Source of the DNA: an uncultured Lachnospiraceae bacterium | GTDB taxonomy: Bacteria; Bacillota; Clostridia; Lachnospirales; Lachnospiraceae | Reading direction: 5' to 3' | DNA length: 64,000 nt | NCBI GenBank assembly: GCA_910577785.1 | Contig: CAJTNT010000014.1 | Coordinates: forward strand, 1 to 64,000 | Shown here: positions 25,126-33,570 of the stretch, piece after piece | Position numbering within the stretch: position 1 is the stretch's first letter | How the letters are laid out: the number at the start of each line of letters is the position of its first letter | Translations under genes and position numbers: made by a program | Notes under the pieces: generated by a model | Database searches by the model: none | Told to the model about the DNA's origin: nothing | Seen by the model: only the letters and a program-made list of their open reading frames with translations

Positions 25126-25569
25126 ATGCCGAAGGAATTTAAAGCGGAGCAGGTCATAAACGGGTCATGGGGCGAGGCATGGCTTGACGGCGAATACCTT
25201 GCCCAGGTGACAGCGCTGAAGGCGGAGGTCACGCCCAAAAAGACTGCCATCACAATGGTGCAGAGGCTGAACGAAGGCCAGAAGATGACCGGGCTGGAAT
25301 TAAAGGGGGAGCTAAAGCTGCACAAGATCAACAGTTTCGTCATGAGCAAAATGAGCAGTTATTTCAAGCGGGGCAAGATGATGACCTGCACGATCATGTC
25401 TAACCTAAATGACCCGGACGCGCTGGGCGCGGAGCGGGTGGAGCTATACGGCTGCCTGTTAGACAAGCTGATCCTTGCGGACTGGGAGGCAGGGAAGATG
25501 TGCGAGGAAACTTATGGCTTCACGTTTGAGGACTGGGAGCTGAGGGATATAATCAAATCGGACGGATAA
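25126..25569 (+). CDS. Tail tube protein (XkdM-like)
   Basis: 147 residues. 'VINGSWGEAWLDGEYLAQVTALKAEVTPKKTAI' and 'LKGELKLHKINSFVMSKMSSYFKRGK' are hallmark XkdM segments. Forms the inner tube under the sheath. Confidence 0.9.
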   Translation: MPKEFKAEQVINGSWGEAWLDGEYLAQVTALKAEVTPKKTAITMVQRLNEGQKMTGLELKGELKLHKINSFVMSKMSSYFKRGKMMTCTIMSNLNDPDALGAERVELYGCLLDKLILADWEAGKMCEETYGFTFEDWELRDIIKSDG

Positions 25570-25584
25570 AAGGAGGGATAGGCA

Positions 25585-25992
25585 ATGAACCTGGTTGAGA
25601 GGCTTCTGGCGGTAGACAGGAAAGAATTTGACAGGATTGAGAGGAAAGAGGTTCCCAGCAGGCAGCTGGCCAAGCTGGTGGGGGAAGGCGCAAAAGTGAC
25701 CATACAGGCAATCAGCGGCGACCTTTTCAGCGGGCTGTCCGCGAGCGGGCTGGACAATGACGGGGAGGTCGACTATGGCAGGGCATTCGACACAAACGCA
25801 AAGGTTGTGGCGGCGGGCATCGTGGACCCCGACCTGAAAAATGAGGGGCTGCAGAGGCACATGGGCGTGGCGACGCCTGCAGAAGCGGCCAAGAAGATAT
25901 TCAAGGGGGAGGTCAACCGGATCGCGGCGGAAATCGCAAGGCTAAGCGGCTTTGGCGACGAGCTGGAGGCAGACAAAGAGATAAAAAACTGA
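25585..25992 (+). CDS. Tail assembly chaperone (XkdN-like), frame-0 product
   Basis: 135 residues. 'LVERLLAVDRKEFDRIERKEVPSRQLAKLVGEG' resembles XkdN chaperones (phage lambda gpG equivalent). It ends with ATA AAA AAC TGA, so a canonical -1 slippery heptamer abuts the stop codon; see the extension feature. It would coat the tape measure during tail assembly. Confidence 0.85.
   Translation: MNLVERLLAVDRKEFDRIERKEVPSRQLAKLVGEGAKVTIQAISGDLFSGLSASGLDNDGEVDYGRAFDTNAKVVAAGIVDPDLKNEGLQRHMGVATPAEAAKKIFKGEVNRIAAEIARLSGFGDELEADKEIKN
25983..25989 (+). promoter_or_regulatory. -1 ribosomal frameshift site A AAA AAC
   Basis: X-XXY-YYZ heptamer in frame with the chaperone gene, directly before its TGA stop. 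Shifting by -1 reads on through a 61-codon frame to 26174. Confidence 0.75.
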
Positions 25993-26174
25993 TCGGGGGC
26001 GACCGGGAGGTGGGCATGGACTACCTCCACTACCGCCTCAAGAACTGGAAGCCCCTTGAGTACATGGGGATGCCGGAAGGGCAGAAGCGCGTGGCGCGGG
26101 CGTATATGCGCCAGGAAATAAGGGACAGGGAAGAAGAGTACAGGGCAATACAGAAAGCAGCAGGGGGCAGGTGA
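25989..26174 (+). CDS. Frameshift extension of the tail assembly chaperone (gpGT type)
   Basis: About 61 codons continuing from the slippery site in the -1 frame (GGDREVGMDYLHYRLKNWKPLEYMGMPEGQKRVARAY...), ending one base before the tape-measure ATG. It has no convincing start or ribosome-binding site of its own at the expected place, though an internal ATG occurs. In long-tailed phages such a G/GT pair is conserved and the T part contacts tail proteins. Confidence 0.75.
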   Translation: MIGGDREVGMDYLHYRLKNWKPLEYMGMPEGQKRVARAYMRQEIRDREEEYRAIQKAAGGR

Positions 26175-26175
26175 C

Positions 26176-29100
26176 ATGGGAAGGGTAATCAGCACTGCGA
26201 TACAGTTCATAGACGGCTTCACAAGGCCTTCCAGGGAAGTCATCCAGGGCATGCGCCGGATGGGGAATGAGGCAATAAAGTCCGGGAAGCAGATACAGAA
26301 CGCAGGGAGGACGATAGCGAGCGCAGGCTCCGCGCTGACCAAGGCAGTGACCCTCCCCATCGCCGGCGTGGCGACGGCGGCGGTAAAGACGGCCGCTGAC
26401 TTTGAGTCGGCAATGTCGGAAGTTGGGGCGATTTCAGGCGCGAGCGGCGGGGACATGGCGAAGCTGACCGCAAAGGCCAAAGAGATGGGCGCGACAACCG
26501 CATTCTCTGCCAGCGAGAGCGCCGAGGCCATGAAATACATGGCCATGGCAGGCTGGAAGACAGCGGACATGACCGAGGGCATCGCAGGCATCATGGACCT
26601 TGCGGCGGCATCGGGCGAGGACCTTGCCGCCACATCGGACATTGTGACGGACGGGCTGACAGCGTTCGGGATGTCGGCGAAGGAAAGCGGGAGGTTTGCC
26701 GACGTCATGGCGGCCACGTCATCGAACGCGAACACGGATGTAGCCAAGATGGGCGAGACGTTTAAATATTGCGCATCAACAGCGGGTGCAATGGGGTATA
26801 GCGTAGAGGATATTTCCGTGGCCATTGGAATCATGGGGAATTCCAGCGTAAAGGCCAGTAATGCAGGGACAACATTAAGAAATATGATAACGAACCTGGC
26901 AAAGCCGACAGATTCACAGGAAAAAGTCATGAAAAAGTTGGGCATAAGCCTGAAAGACGGTAGTGGAAATATGAAAAGCTTTGCGGAGGTAATGGATAAC
27001 TTGCGATCGTCGTTCGCAGGATTATCGAAAACCGAAAAGACAGCGGCAGCAGCTACTTTAGCGGGAAAGCAGAGTGTAGCAGGGTTCATGACGCTCGTAA
27101 ATGCAAGCACAGAGGATTTCGACAAGCTGACAGCTGCCATCAATAATTCGTCAGGATCCGCCAAGGAAATGTCGGAGAAGATGCTCGACAACCTAAACGG
27201 GCAGCTGACCCTCCTGAAATCGGCAGCAGAGGGGATAGCAATCACCATAGGGGACAAGCTGATGCCCTATGTGAAGACCGCGGTTTCGTGGGTACAGAAG
27301 GCAGCAGACTACATAAACAACCTAAGCGATGCGCAGCTGGACAATATCATCAAGTGGGCAGGCATCGCGGCGGCAGTAGGTCCGGCGGTAGTGGCATTTG
27401 GCAAGGTTGTCACAGCCGTGGGGAGCGCCCAGCGGTTATTTGGGACGGTGACGAAGACAATAGCAAATTTTGGCGGCATCATGGGCGTGTTCACAAGCCC
27501 TGCCGGAATCGTGGTTGGGGTGCTGGCAGCAGTTGCGGCAGCAGCTTTTCTGATTATAAGGAACTGGGGTCAAGTCAAGGGTTTCCTAAAGGGTGTCGGA
27601 AACTGGTTTGAGGACGTATTCGGGAAAGCAGGGCTTTCGGTTGAAGGCTTTAAAAACAGGTTCGCGTCAATCGGGAATGCAGTCGGCAGCATAGCAGGGA
27701 AGATAGGCGGCATCTGCAAGTCCCTAGCGGGGATATTTGAGGGCTGGTTTCTCCAGACTAAGCATGTTTCAGATATGGACAGTGCCTTAAGGATGCTTGC
27801 AGGTGGGATGGCATCAGCGTTTGATGGGATTGTTTCGGCGGCTGGTAAAGGGCTGGCGGCGTTGGATGCCTTGTTAGGGTTTTTCACGGGCGCATTTGCT
27901 GGCAATTGGGGCAGTGCGGCACAGGGATTCAGGGACAGCATGAGGAATATTTTCCCTGCAAGCACGGCAAATGGGATAATCAAGGCATTCAATGCCATGC
28001 TGCCGGGCATAAAGGCAGTTGTGGCAGGCATAAAGGGGGCATTCCGTGGGATTTTAGGCGATGCCATGGATATAGCTAGGAGTCTGGTGAATGCATTCCA
28101 TGGCGTAGGGTTAATGATCAAAGGCATATTCAGCGGCGATGCAGAAAAAGCCCTAAAAGGGTTCCAGACAGTGGCATACAACATTGCTGGCGCCATAGGC
28201 AATTTTTTTAAGGCAAAGATAAACGTCATCAAGAATTTTGCTATAGGCGCCTTGTCAGGCTTCCTGCCAGAAGATGCCATGAAACACATTGCAGGAGCGT
28301 TTGATGCCGTACTGGGGGCATGGGACGTTGCAATAGGCGCCGCATATGGCTGCATTGGAAGTTTCGTGCAGGCAATAAAGCCGCTGTTTGAAGACCTTAA
28401 GACGGTTTTTAAGGGCGTGGCGCAGTTCGTGGGAGCCGTGTTCACCGGGGACTGGAAAGGTGCGCTGGACGGCCTGAAGACCATTGCAGTGGGCGCCCTG
28501 TCCGGGCTGGTGAATGCCGTCAAGGCACCGTTTAAGATGATAGCAGGCGCGGTAAAAGGCGCAATAAATACATTCAAAGGCCTGGATATTATGAAAAGCA
28601 TCCTGTCCGGGCTGGGCAATGCCATCAAGGACGTGCTGGTCAAGTGCGGTGTTGACATGGGGAAGTTCAGTGCGGCCATAGAGAACATCCAGGCACGTGC
28701 CGGCAGCATACTGAATGGGCTGAAAGAAATATTCGGCGCAGTATTCAGCGCGGTTGGGGATACCGTCAGGGCAGTGGCTGCAGTGATCGCAGGCATTTTC
28801 GGGGAAAAGGTAAGCAGCACCTGCAGCGCTGCTGGGGCAGTGCTCACGGCATTCAAGGCAGTGGCATGTGCTGCATTCGGCTTTGTCTCAGATGCCGTAA
28901 AAAAGGCGATGGCCATAATCGTGCCAGTAGTCAGGGTGGCATTTGGCGCGGTGCAGGGCGCGGTATCGGCGGCGGCAAACATAATCACGTCCGTTATAAG
29001 CGGGGTGATGACCGTTATTGATGGGCTGGTGACCTTCATCTCAGGCGTGTTCACCGGGAACTGGCGGCAGGCATGGGAAGGCGTACGGAGCATCTTCAAG

Positions 29101-29550
29101 GGGATCTTTGACAGCTTCGCAGCCATCTGCAAGGCTCCAATCAACGCGGTCATAGGCATCATAAACGGCGCAATCTCATCCATAAACAAGATCCATGTCA
29201 CGATACCAGAAGGGGTGCCGGGGCTGGGCGGCAAGTCATTCGGGTTCAGCATACCGAGGATACCGCAGCTATACAGGGGGACGGACAGCTGGAAGGGCGG
29301 CATGGCCGTCATACATGACCGGGGCGGCGAGATCGTAGACCTCCCGCAGGGCTCAAGGGTATACCCGCATGACAGGAGCATCGAGATGGCGCGGAAGGAC
29401 GGGGCGGCGCATGGGGCAGGCCAGGTGACGGTCACCATCCAGAAGCTGGCAGACCGCATAGAGGTAAGGAGCGACAGCGACATAGACCGCATCGCGGAGG
29501 CGCTGGCATACAGGCTAAGGAAAGTGGCATGCAACATGGGCATGGCATAA
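26176..29550 (+). CDS. Tape measure protein
   Basis: 1124 residues. The TP901-type tape-measure domain (about 70-290) contains FESAMSEVGAISGASGGDM, AMAGWKTADMTEGIAGIMDLAAASG and TLRNMITNLAKPTDSQE. Hydrophobic segments follow at about 395-470, and helical repeats rich in Ala/Gly/Phe to about 960. At roughly 0.15 nm per residue the tail would be in the range of 150-170 nm. Stretches at about 26.8-27.2 and 27.4-28.4 kb are visibly more A/T-rich in third positions than the flanks, suggesting mosaic exchange. Confidence 0.92.
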   Translation: MGRVISTAIQFIDGFTRPSREVIQGMRRMGNEAIKSGKQIQNAGRTIASAGSALTKAVTLPIAGVATAAVKTAADFESAMSEVGAISGASGGDMAKLTAKAKEMGATTAFSASESAEAMKYMAMAGWKTADMTEGIAGIMDLAAASGEDLAATSDIVTDGLTAFGMSAKESGRFADVMAATSSNANTDVAKMGETFKYCASTAGAMGYSVEDISVAIGIMGNSSVKASNAGTTLRNMITNLAKPTDSQEKVMKKLGISLKDGSGNMKSFAEVMDNLRSSFAGLSKTEKTAAAATLAGKQSVAGFMTLVNASTEDFDKLTAAINNSSGSAKEMSEKMLDNLNGQLTLLKSAAEGIAITIGDKLMPYVKTAVSWVQKAADYINNLSDAQLDNIIKWAGIAAAVGPAVVAFGKVVTAVGSAQRLFGTVTKTIANFGGIMGVFTSPAGIVVGVLAAVAAAAFLIIRNWGQVKGFLKGVGNWFEDVFGKAGLSVEGFKNRFASIGNAVGSIAGKIGGICKSLAGIFEGWFLQTKHVSDMDSALRMLAGGMASAFDGIVSAAGKGLAALDALLGFFTGAFAGNWGSAAQGFRDSMRNIFPASTANGIIKAFNAMLPGIKAVVAGIKGAFRGILGDAMDIARSLVNAFHGVGLMIKGIFSGDAEKALKGFQTVAYNIAGAIGNFFKAKINVIKNFAIGALSGFLPEDAMKHIAGAFDAVLGAWDVAIGAAYGCIGSFVQAIKPLFEDLKTVFKGVAQFVGAVFTGDWKGALDGLKTIAVGALSGLVNAVKAPFKMIAGAVKGAINTFKGLDIMKSILSGLGNAIKDVLVKCGVDMGKFSAAIENIQARAGSILNGLKEIFGAVFSAVGDTVRAVAAVIAGIFGEKVSSTCSAAGAVLTAFKAVACAAFGFVSDAVKKAMAIIVPVVRVAFGAVQGAVSAAANIITSVISGVMTVIDGLVTFISGVFTGNWRQAWEGVRSIFKGIFDSFAAICKAPINAVIGIINGAISSINKIHVTIPEGVPGLGGKSFGFSIPRIPQLYRGTDSWKGGMAVIHDRGGEIVDLPQGSRVYPHDRSIEMARKDGAAHGAGQVTVTIQKLADRIEVRSDSDIDRIAEALAYRLRKVACNMGMA

Positions 29551-29565
29551 GGAGGGAGGCAGGCA

Positions 29566-30225
29566 TTGGAAATCTGGCTAAAGCAGGGCAAGGAAAAATT
29601 ACGGCTTGCAGTCCTGCCGGAATCGTATGAGCTGACAAGCGAGAGCGGGAACACGCAGGCAACCGTCCATTCATTTGGGGAAATAAACCTGCTGGGGAAA
29701 AGGAAGCTGAGGAATGTCTCCTTCTCATCCTTCTTCCCGAAGCAGAAATACAGCTTCTGCGAGTACACGTCATTCCCGACGCCGAAGGAAAGCGTGAGGC
29801 GGGTCGAGAAGATGAAGAATGCGGGCGTGCTGCACCTTACGATGACAGGCACGCCGGTAAACATGGACTGCACGATAGAGAGCTTCACCTGGGGCGAGGA
29901 CGACGGGACCAAGGACATAAACTTCACGCTGGAATTCAAGGAATACAGGAAGGTGCAGGTAAAGGCGGCCAAAAAGAAGGCAAAGGGCGCGAAAGGGAAG
30001 GAAAAGGCGTCAAAGAAAATAACGCCGGCTCTGACGCAGCGGACAACAAAAGGGCTGGTAAGCACGACATATATGGCTAAGCAGGGGGACTGCCTGTGCA
30101 AGGTGGCCAGGGAGCTGACGGGTAGCACAGCGAACTGGTATGCGATACTTAACCAGAACTGGGACGCCATGGGCGGAAACCCCAATGCAATCTACCCAGG
30201 CCTGCAGCTGGTGATAAAGGCATGA
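29566..30225 (+). CDS. XkdP-like LysM tail protein
   Basis: 219 residues from a TTG start after AAGGAGGGAGG. N-terminal beta-rich domain 'VHSFGEINLLGKRKLRNVSFSSFFP', and a C-terminal LysM (MAKQGDCLCKVARELTGSTANWYAILNQN...YPGLQLVI) that binds peptidoglycan. Sits at the tail tip in PBSX-type phages. Confidence 0.88.
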   Translation: MEIWLKQGKEKLRLAVLPESYELTSESGNTQATVHSFGEINLLGKRKLRNVSFSSFFPKQKYSFCEYTSFPTPKESVRRVEKMKNAGVLHLTMTGTPVNMDCTIESFTWGEDDGTKDINFTLEFKEYRKVQVKAAKKKAKGAKGKEKASKKITPALTQRTTKGLVSTTYMAKQGDCLCKVARELTGSTANWYAILNQNWDAMGGNPNAIYPGLQLVIKA

Positions 30226-31220
30226 AGGTGAAATGGGTAAAGGTAAAAGACGGAAATGCCTATACAAGCGACATAACCCAGGCCGTGGCAAAGGTATCCT
30301 GGGGAGGCTCCGTGTCACAGGCGGCACGGACAGCGGAGATAGAGGTAATCAGCGCGCCGGATGACGTGAATATAAAAAACCTGAAGCTGAACATCGGCGC
30401 GGGGCATGTGATTAAGCTATACGAGGGCGGCGGCCTGATCTTCTACGGGGAGGTACAGAGCGCCAGGAAAATAGGCGAGGCAGGAACCGTGGCATATACC
30501 TGCTATGACCTGCTGAACCACCTGCTTAAAAGCACCTGCAGCTACAACTTCTCCAACACGACGGCGGAGAGGATAGCAAGAAAGGTGTGCGCCGACCTGG
30601 GGATCAAAGCTGGGGGCATCGTGGCGACAAAAGCAGAAATAAAAAAGATGATCATAGACGGCGACACGCCCTATGACGCCATCATGAAGGCCTATACGAA
30701 AGCATCGAAGAAAACCGGGAAAAAGTACATCTGCCGCATGGACGGAGCCAAGCTGTCAGTCGAGGAAAAAGGGAAGCGGGTGAAGGGCTTCGTGCTGGCG
30801 GAGGGATACAACATAACCAGCGCAGAGTACGAGGAAACAATAGAGAACATGGTAAACGTGGTGAAAATCTATGATGAGAAAGGGGCGCAGGTCGGGGAGG
30901 TAAGGAACGATAAATGGGCAGGGAAATACGGCATTTACCAGAAGGCCTATAAAAAGGAAAAAGGGATAAACGCAAAAGCGGCAGCCAAAAGTCTGCTGCA
31001 GGGCATAGAGAAGCATGTGACGGTCGGGGCGGCAGACGGGGATCTGAAGTGCATCGCAGGCAACGGCGTGGAAGTCTATGACAGGGCAACCGGATTAAAT
31101 GGCTTATTCTGGATTGACAGCGACACCCACACATGGGAGAACGGCACGCACATGATGAGCCTGGAATTAAATTTTAAGAATATCATGGACAGCAAGGAAT
31201 ACGAGGAAAAGGAAGGATAG
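30222..31220 (+). CDS. Baseplate hub protein (XkdQ-like)
   Basis: 332 residues. 'DITQAVAKVSWGGSVSQAARTAEIEVISAP' and 'LNHLLKSTCSYNFSNTTAERIARKVC' are typical of XkdQ/gp27-like hub proteins. Overlaps the LysM gene by 4 bp. Confidence 0.87.
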   Translation: MKVKWVKVKDGNAYTSDITQAVAKVSWGGSVSQAARTAEIEVISAPDDVNIKNLKLNIGAGHVIKLYEGGGLIFYGEVQSARKIGEAGTVAYTCYDLLNHLLKSTCSYNFSNTTAERIARKVCADLGIKAGGIVATKAEIKKMIIDGDTPYDAIMKAYTKASKKTGKKYICRMDGAKLSVEEKGKRVKGFVLAEGYNITSAEYEETIENMVNVVKIYDEKGAQVGEVRNDKWAGKYGIYQKAYKKEKGINAKAAAKSLLQGIEKHVTVGAADGDLKCIAGNGVEVYDRATGLNGLFWIDSDTHTWENGTHMMSLELNFKNIMDSKEYEEKEG

Positions 31221-31235
31221 GGAGGTGGCGCAGGG

Positions 31236-31511
31236 ATGAACAGCCCATATGAGGAAATACTGGGCATGATGAGGGATGAGGGGAAAAAGGACAATCCCTC
31301 GCCGATCCAGATCGGGATGATGACCGGCGCGGAGAGCTGCAGGATCGGCAGGCTGGAACTGTCGGGCAGCGACCTGCTCATGGCCGAACACCTGAAAACA
31401 GGGTACCAGAAGGATAAAAACACGTTTGCCGCGCCGCTGAAGGAAGGCGACAAGGTGGCCATTTACCGTATCAGCGACGAGCTGTATATCATCTTAGAAA
31501 GGCTGGTGTAA
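31236..31511 (+). CDS. DUF2577 baseplate protein (XkdR-like)
   Basis: 91 residues, normal for DUF2577; ends with 'GDKVAIYRISDELYIILERLV', the OB-like C-terminus of this family. Position between XkdQ and XkdS homologues is conserved. Confidence 0.85.
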   Translation: MNSPYEEILGMMRDEGKKDNPSPIQIGMMTGAESCRIGRLELSGSDLLMAEHLKTGYQKDKNTFAAPLKEGDKVAIYRISDELYIILERLV

Positions 31512-31514
31512 GGG

Positions 31515-31946
31515 ATGGAGCTGCTGCCAACATATATTGAGGATGATGAGGAACTGGACGGCCTGGAAGAAGAGGAAAGGGCGCCGAAAGAATACGGCAT
31601 AGACTTTAAGACCGGGCAGCTGACCGGGGAAATCGTGGAGGGGAAGGAGGCCATAAAGGTCTGGATATGGCTTGCCCTGCAGACCCCGCGCTACAGGCAC
31701 TATATCTATACATGGGATTATGGGAGCGAGGCCGGGGACCTCATAGGGCAGGGCTACTCAGAAGAGTACACGGAGGCAGAGGCACAGTGGATGGTGGAGG
31801 ACTGCCTGCTTGTGAACGAGGCCATAGAGGGCATATCGGACTTCAGCACCAGCATAGAGGGAAGCACCCTGTCCATATCATTCGTGGCCAACACCATATA
31901 TGGGGACGTAAGTTTCCAAGGCCAGGAGGCCGTGAGGGCGGCATGA
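31515..31946 (+). CDS. DUF2634 baseplate protein (XkdS-like)
   Basis: 143 residues. 'YGIDFKTGQLTGEIVEGKEAIKVWIWLALQTPRYRHYIYTWDYG' is the gp25-like lysozyme-related wedge fold of XkdS. Links hub and wedge of the baseplate. Confidence 0.87.
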   Translation: MELLPTYIEDDEELDGLEEEERAPKEYGIDFKTGQLTGEIVEGKEAIKVWIWLALQTPRYRHYIYTWDYGSEAGDLIGQGYSEEYTEAEAQWMVEDCLLVNEAIEGISDFSTSIEGSTLSISFVANTIYGDVSFQGQEAVRAA

Positions 31947-31962
31947 GGAGGGAATATGGAAT

Positions 31963-33030
31963 ATGCTATTTGAAGACAGGACACTGGAAAATATACTGTC
32001 TGACCTGAAAGGCACGGTTGGCAGCGGCATAAGCACGGATGAGGGGACGCTGATAGACCATGCCTTCCGGGGCGCGGCGGCGGAGCTTGAGAAGGCGTAC
32101 ATAGAGTTAAGCCTGGTCGACCAGAACGGTTATGCAGAGACAGCAGACAGGGAACACCTGATATTGAGGGCAAAGGAAAGGGGCATAGAGCCATTTGCGG
32201 CATCCAATGCCATATGGAAGGCAAGCCTCAATGCCGGAGCCGGGCTGGGCGTGCGCTTTTCGGCAGGGGAACTGACATATATCTGCACAGAGGTAATGGG
32301 GGACGGGAAGTGCCGACTCATGTGCGAGCAGGCAGGGGCAAGGGGGAACATAAGGCAGGAAGGCCTTGCCCCCATTGAGTACACGGAAGGGTTTGAAAGC
32401 GGGGAGCTGGAAGAGCTCCTGGTACCGGCGCGGGATGAGGAAGGGACAGAGGACTTCCGCGCACGGTATACCTCCATTGTGGCGGCGGCACAGGCATTTG
32501 GCGGGAACCGCGCACAGTACAAGGCCATGATGCATGGGATTGAGGGGGTCGGGGCCTGCAAGCTGTACCGCGTGACGCAGGGCGATAGGAGGATAAAAAT
32601 CTATTTCCTGGACAGCACATACAGGACGCCTAGCAGCGAGCTGGTAAGGGACGTGCAGGAAACCGTTGACCCATCCGGGAAACAGGGGGAAGGGGAAGGT
32701 GAGGCGGCCATGTTCCATGTCGTGGACATCTGCCCATGCGCGTCTAAGACAGTAAACATTGAGGCAGAGATAACGGCAGGCAGCGGGCAGGCATGGGAGG
32801 ACCTGCTGCCCAAGGCACAGGAGAAAGTGGACGGCTATTTCCTTGAGCTGGCAAAAGGCTGGGAAGACGGGGGGCAGATAGTGGTAAGGGTATTAAGGGT
32901 AAACGCGGCAATTGCAAGCATTGACGGGATTGTGGACGTGCAAGGCACCATGCTGAACGGGAAAAGCGGTAACTTGACCCTGGACCCAAACGAAGTCCCA
33001 GTAAGGGGTGAGATCACATGCAGGAACTGA
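31963..33030 (+). CDS. Baseplate J-like protein (XkdT-like)
   Basis: 355 residues. 'TDEGTLIDHAFRGAAAELEKAY', 'REHLILRAKERGIEPFAASNAI', and the 'GTEDFRARYTSIVAAAQAFGGNRAQYKAMMHGIEGVG' block of baseplate J proteins. Forms the wedge. The last 13 bp overlap the next gene. Confidence 0.9.
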   Translation: MLFEDRTLENILSDLKGTVGSGISTDEGTLIDHAFRGAAAELEKAYIELSLVDQNGYAETADREHLILRAKERGIEPFAASNAIWKASLNAGAGLGVRFSAGELTYICTEVMGDGKCRLMCEQAGARGNIRQEGLAPIEYTEGFESGELEELLVPARDEEGTEDFRARYTSIVAAAQAFGGNRAQYKAMMHGIEGVGACKLYRVTQGDRRIKIYFLDSTYRTPSSELVRDVQETVDPSGKQGEGEGEAAMFHVVDICPCASKTVNIEAEITAGSGQAWEDLLPKAQEKVDGYFLELAKGWEDGGQIVVRVLRVNAAIASIDGIVDVQGTMLNGKSGNLTLDPNEVPVRGEITCRN

Positions 33031-33542
33031 TACTGAACCATTACCCGCAGGTAATAAAGAAGATGAGGGAAATACAGGAGATTGCGAAGGGGGAGGACAT
33101 AGAGTTCCAGAAGCTGGATGTGGCAATAAAGCGGGCGTCACAGAACATGTTCGTGGCCACGGCGGATGAGGCAGGACTGGAACGGCTTGAGGGGCTGCTG
33201 GGCATCACGCCAAATACATCACAGGGAATTGAGGACAGGAGGCTATACATACTCTCCATGATGAACCGCAGGCGGATGGGCATGTCCGAGCTGAGGCAGA
33301 TGCTGTCCGCATACTCGGAAGACATCACGTTGGTCATAGAGGAAGACAGCAGTGCTTTGTCGGTGACCGTAGGGGACGGCGCAAGGCACATACAGGCAAT
33401 ACACGACATTTTAGAAGAGATGATCCCGCTACAGGTATATATACGGTATAAGCTGAAAGTAAGCCAGATGTACCTGGACGGCACGGGAAGGCTGGACGGC
33501 AGCAGCCTCCTGGGGGGAGAGACGAAGGAATGGGAAGGGTAA
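33018..33542 (+). CDS. DUF2313/YmfQ-like tail protein (XkdU-like)
   Basis: 174 residues. 'LNHYPQVIKKMREIQEIAKGEDIEFQKLDVAIKRASQNMFVATADEAGLERLEGLLGI' matches the family that joins the baseplate to tail fibres. Confidence 0.85.
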   Translation: MQELILNHYPQVIKKMREIQEIAKGEDIEFQKLDVAIKRASQNMFVATADEAGLERLEGLLGITPNTSQGIEDRRLYILSMMNRRRMGMSELRQMLSAYSEDITLVIEEDSSALSVTVGDGARHIQAIHDILEEMIPLQVYIRYKLKVSQMYLDGTGRLDGSSLLGGETKEWEG

Positions 33543-33570
33543 GGGGACAGGATGACATAAGGAGGGGAAA

